Below, in pieces: positions 6,387 to 7,468 of a DNA stretch of 7,468 nucleotides. The stretch covers positions 1 to 7,468 of the forward strand of contig JASHTP010000098.1 in NCBI GenBank assembly GCA_030040495.1, in the 5' to 3' direction. Made by a program: the position numbers and the translations under genes. Within the stretch, counting starts at the first letter, position 1, and every line of letters starts with the position of its first letter. The notes under the pieces were generated by a model. The model did not search any database, was not told the origin of the DNA, and was given only the letters and a program-made list of their open reading frames with translations. Origin of the DNA: Alphaproteobacteria bacterium. GTDB taxonomy: Bacteria > Pseudomonadota > Alphaproteobacteria > ATCC43930 > CGMCC-115725.

Positions 6387-6389
6387 TGT
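6366..6389. promoter_or_regulatory. Perfect 7-bp dyad, operator-like
   Basis: ACATTGC (6366-6372) and its exact inverse complement GCAATGT (6383-6389) flank a 10-bp non-symmetric spacer, so the half-site centres are 17 bp apart. The arms are AT-containing, unlike most chance palindromes in this GC-rich DNA. They lie over the -35 and spacer of the candidate minus-strand promoter, a position expected for a repressor site. The cognate regulator is unknown. Confidence 0.45.
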
Positions 6390-6397
6390 CCGGCTGA

Positions 6398-6411
6398 GGC
6401 GACGCGTCGCC
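6398..6411. repeat. 14-bp perfect palindrome
   Basis: GGCGACGCGTCGCC is its own inverse complement. It lies midway between the dyad at 6366-6389 and the secA -35 element. In DNA this GC-rich about one such palindrome would be expected by chance in a window of this size, so its position alone makes it worth noting. Confidence 0.3.
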
Positions 6412-6425
6412 CCGGGCCGGTGGAA

Positions 6426-6454
6426 TTGACACTGGTCGTCGATCCGCCTATCTG
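6426..6454 (+). promoter_or_regulatory. Predicted sigma70-type promoter of secA
   Basis: A perfect TTGACA -35 (6426-6431) is followed by exactly 17 bp and then TATCTG (6449-6454, three of six to TATAAT, with the important first TA). Transcription would start near 6461, leaving a leader of about 50 nt that is pyrimidine-rich (6474-6502). No secM-like leader gene is present, in contrast to gammaproteobacteria. Confidence 0.6.
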
Positions 6455-6466
6455 TCAGGCGGGATC
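6441..6466. promoter_or_regulatory. Near-perfect dyad overlapping the secA -10 and start site
   Basis: The left arm GATCCGCCT (6441-6449) and right arm AGGCGGGATC (6457-6466) are inverse complements apart from one extra C:G in the right arm. The contiguous core CCGCCT/AGGCGG is perfect, with a 7-bp spacer. The spacer contains most of the secA -10 hexamer. As DNA this is a possible operator; as RNA only the 3' arm would be transcribed, so a hairpin function is unlikely if the promoter call is right. Confidence 0.4.
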
Positions 6467-6511
6467 AGCGCGGCCCTAGACCCCTCCCGCCCGCACCGTT
6501 TTGAGGTTTGG

Positions 6512-7468
6512 ATGATCGGCGCCCTGGCTCGGCGACTGTTCGGCTCAGCGAACGATCGGTACATCAAAAGCCTGCAGCGCCTTGTCGACGAGATCAACGC
6601 GGCGGAGCCGGGGCTCGCCTCGCTCTCCGACGAGGAGCTGCGCCAGCGCACGCCGGCGCTGAAGCAGCGCCTCGAAGCGGACGAGACGCTCGACGACATC
6701 CTCCCCGACGCCTTCGCCACGGTGCGCGAGGCGGCCAAGCGCACGCTCGGCCAGCGCCATTTCGATGTCCAGTTGATGGGCGGCGTCGTCCTCCATCGCG
6801 GCATGATCGCCGAGATGAAGACCGGCGAGGGCAAGACCCTGGTGGCGACGCTGCCGGTCTATCTCAACGCGCTCACCGGCAAGGGCGTGCACGTGGTCAC
6901 GGTCAACGACTACCTCGCCAAGCGCGACAGCGAGTGGATGGGACAGATCTACCGCTTCCTCGGCCTCTCGGTCGGCTGCATCGTGCACGGGCTCGACGAC
7001 GAGGAGCGCCGCGAGCAGTACGCCGCCGACGTCACTTACGGCACCAACAACGAGTTCGGCTTCGATTATCTCCGGGACAACATGAAGTTCCGGCTCGACG
7101 ACATGGTGCAGCGCTCGTTCCATTACGCCATCGTCGACGAGGTCGATTCGATCCTCATCGACGAGGCGCGCACGCCGCTCATCATCTCGGGCCTGGCCGA
7201 GGATTCCTCGGAGATGTATCGCACCGTCGACAAGCTCATCCCGCACCTCGCGGCCGAGGACTTCGAGAAGGACGAGAAGCAGCGCCAGGTGTCGCTCACC
7301 GACAGCGGCGTCGAGAAGATCGAGGCGATGCTGCGCGAGACCGGCCTGCTCAAGGCGGGGACGCTCTACGACATCCACAACGTCGCGCTCGTCCATCACG
7401 CCAACCAGGCGCTGCGCGCGCACAAGCTCTTCGCCCGGGACACCGACTACATCGTCAAGGAGGGCAAG
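6512..7468 (+). CDS. secA: Preprotein translocase ATPase SecA, 3' end cut by the window
   Basis: The first 319 codons are present and the frame is open at the right edge; full SecA is about 900 residues. SecA binds the SecYEG channel at the inner membrane and uses ATP to push unfolded preproteins across. Seen: the N-terminal helix followed by NDRYIKSLQRLVDEIN; the Q-motif region (QLMGGVVLHRGMIAEM); Walker A MKTGEGKT with Lys108; HVVTVNDYLAKRD; VTYGTNNEFGFDYLRDN; and Walker B DEVD (209-212) with SILIDEARTPLIISG. The numbering of Lys108 and DEVD matches the E. coli enzyme. After about residue 225 the sequence enters the preprotein cross-linking domain. The ATG at 6512 has GAGG (6503-6506) five bases upstream. 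Its neighbour across the divergent promoter region is a signal-peptide-bearing parvulin isomerase that SecA's own pathway would export. Confidence 0.97.
   Translation, partial: MIGALARRLFGSANDRYIKSLQRLVDEINAAEPGLASLSDEELRQRTPALKQRLEADETLDDILPDAFATVREAAKRTLGQRHFDVQLMGGVVLHRGMIAEMKTGEGKTLVATLPVYLNALTGKGVHVVTVNDYLAKRDSEWMGQIYRFLGLSVGCIVHGLDDEERREQYAADVTYGTNNEFGFDYLRDNMKFRLDDMVQRSFHYAIVDEVDSILIDEARTPLIISGLAEDSSEMYRTVDKLIPHLAAEDFEKDEKQRQVSLTDSGVEKIEAMLRETGLLKAGTLYDIHNVALVHHANQALRAHKLFARDTDYIVKEGK

Noticed and set aside
6545..7423. A 292-codon minus-strand frame opposite secA
   Set aside because: Antisense to strongly conserved SecA motifs; the translation has no domain.
1..7468. Mobile element, CRISPR array, toxin-antitoxin or defence system
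   Set aside because: No transposase or integrase, no spaced repeats, no small paired genes and no composition shift across a gene were seen; the genes are conserved chromosomal ones.

Overview
The window is very GC-rich, with strong G/C preference at third codon positions, and the gene set points to an alphaproteobacterium, probably near the Rhodospirillales. The supporting signs are an NDUFAF5-type methyltransferase, a histidine kinase whose core resembles the PleC/DivJ group, a CtrA-like TTAA-N7-TTAG site, and a parvulin isomerase - argJ - mutT cluster divergent from secA. The taxonomy is inferred from families and gene order, not from a search.

Layout. Positions 2-820 (+) are the 3' part of a SAM-dependent methyltransferase-fold gene that enters from the left edge. 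A 229-bp intergenic stretch follows. It has an AT-rich patch with a 10-bp-period direct repeat (about 821-855) and a CtrA-like motif (881-895). Next is a membrane-bound PAS-type hybrid-free sensor histidine kinase (1050-2888, +). After an 89-bp gap with a strong GC hairpin comes a small secreted DUF6134-like protein (2978-3640, +). It converges on the minus-strand cluster with only 4 bp between the stop codons.

The minus-strand cluster is transcribed in the order parvulin-type peptidylprolyl isomerase (5322-6269), argJ (4057-5286), mutT (3645-4076). The gaps are tight: 35 bp between the first two genes, and a 20-bp overlap between argJ and mutT. It looks like one operon that mixes periplasmic protein folding, arginine biosynthesis and nucleotide-pool sanitation. 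A 242-bp divergent intergenic region (6270-6511) separates it from secA (6512-7468, +, cut by the right edge). That region holds a good sigma70-like promoter for secA, a weaker one for the isomerase operon, and two dyad symmetries that overlap these promoters.

Functionally, SecA drives export of unfolded preproteins, and the divergent parvulin isomerase carries a signal peptide and probably helps fold exported proteins. The shared control region is therefore the most interesting regulatory spot. The kinase has no response regulator beside it, so it is an orphan here. I see no mobile element, CRISPR array, tRNA, rRNA or clear undescribed system. The window is mostly conserved chromosomal housekeeping, and the points worth a second look are regulatory.
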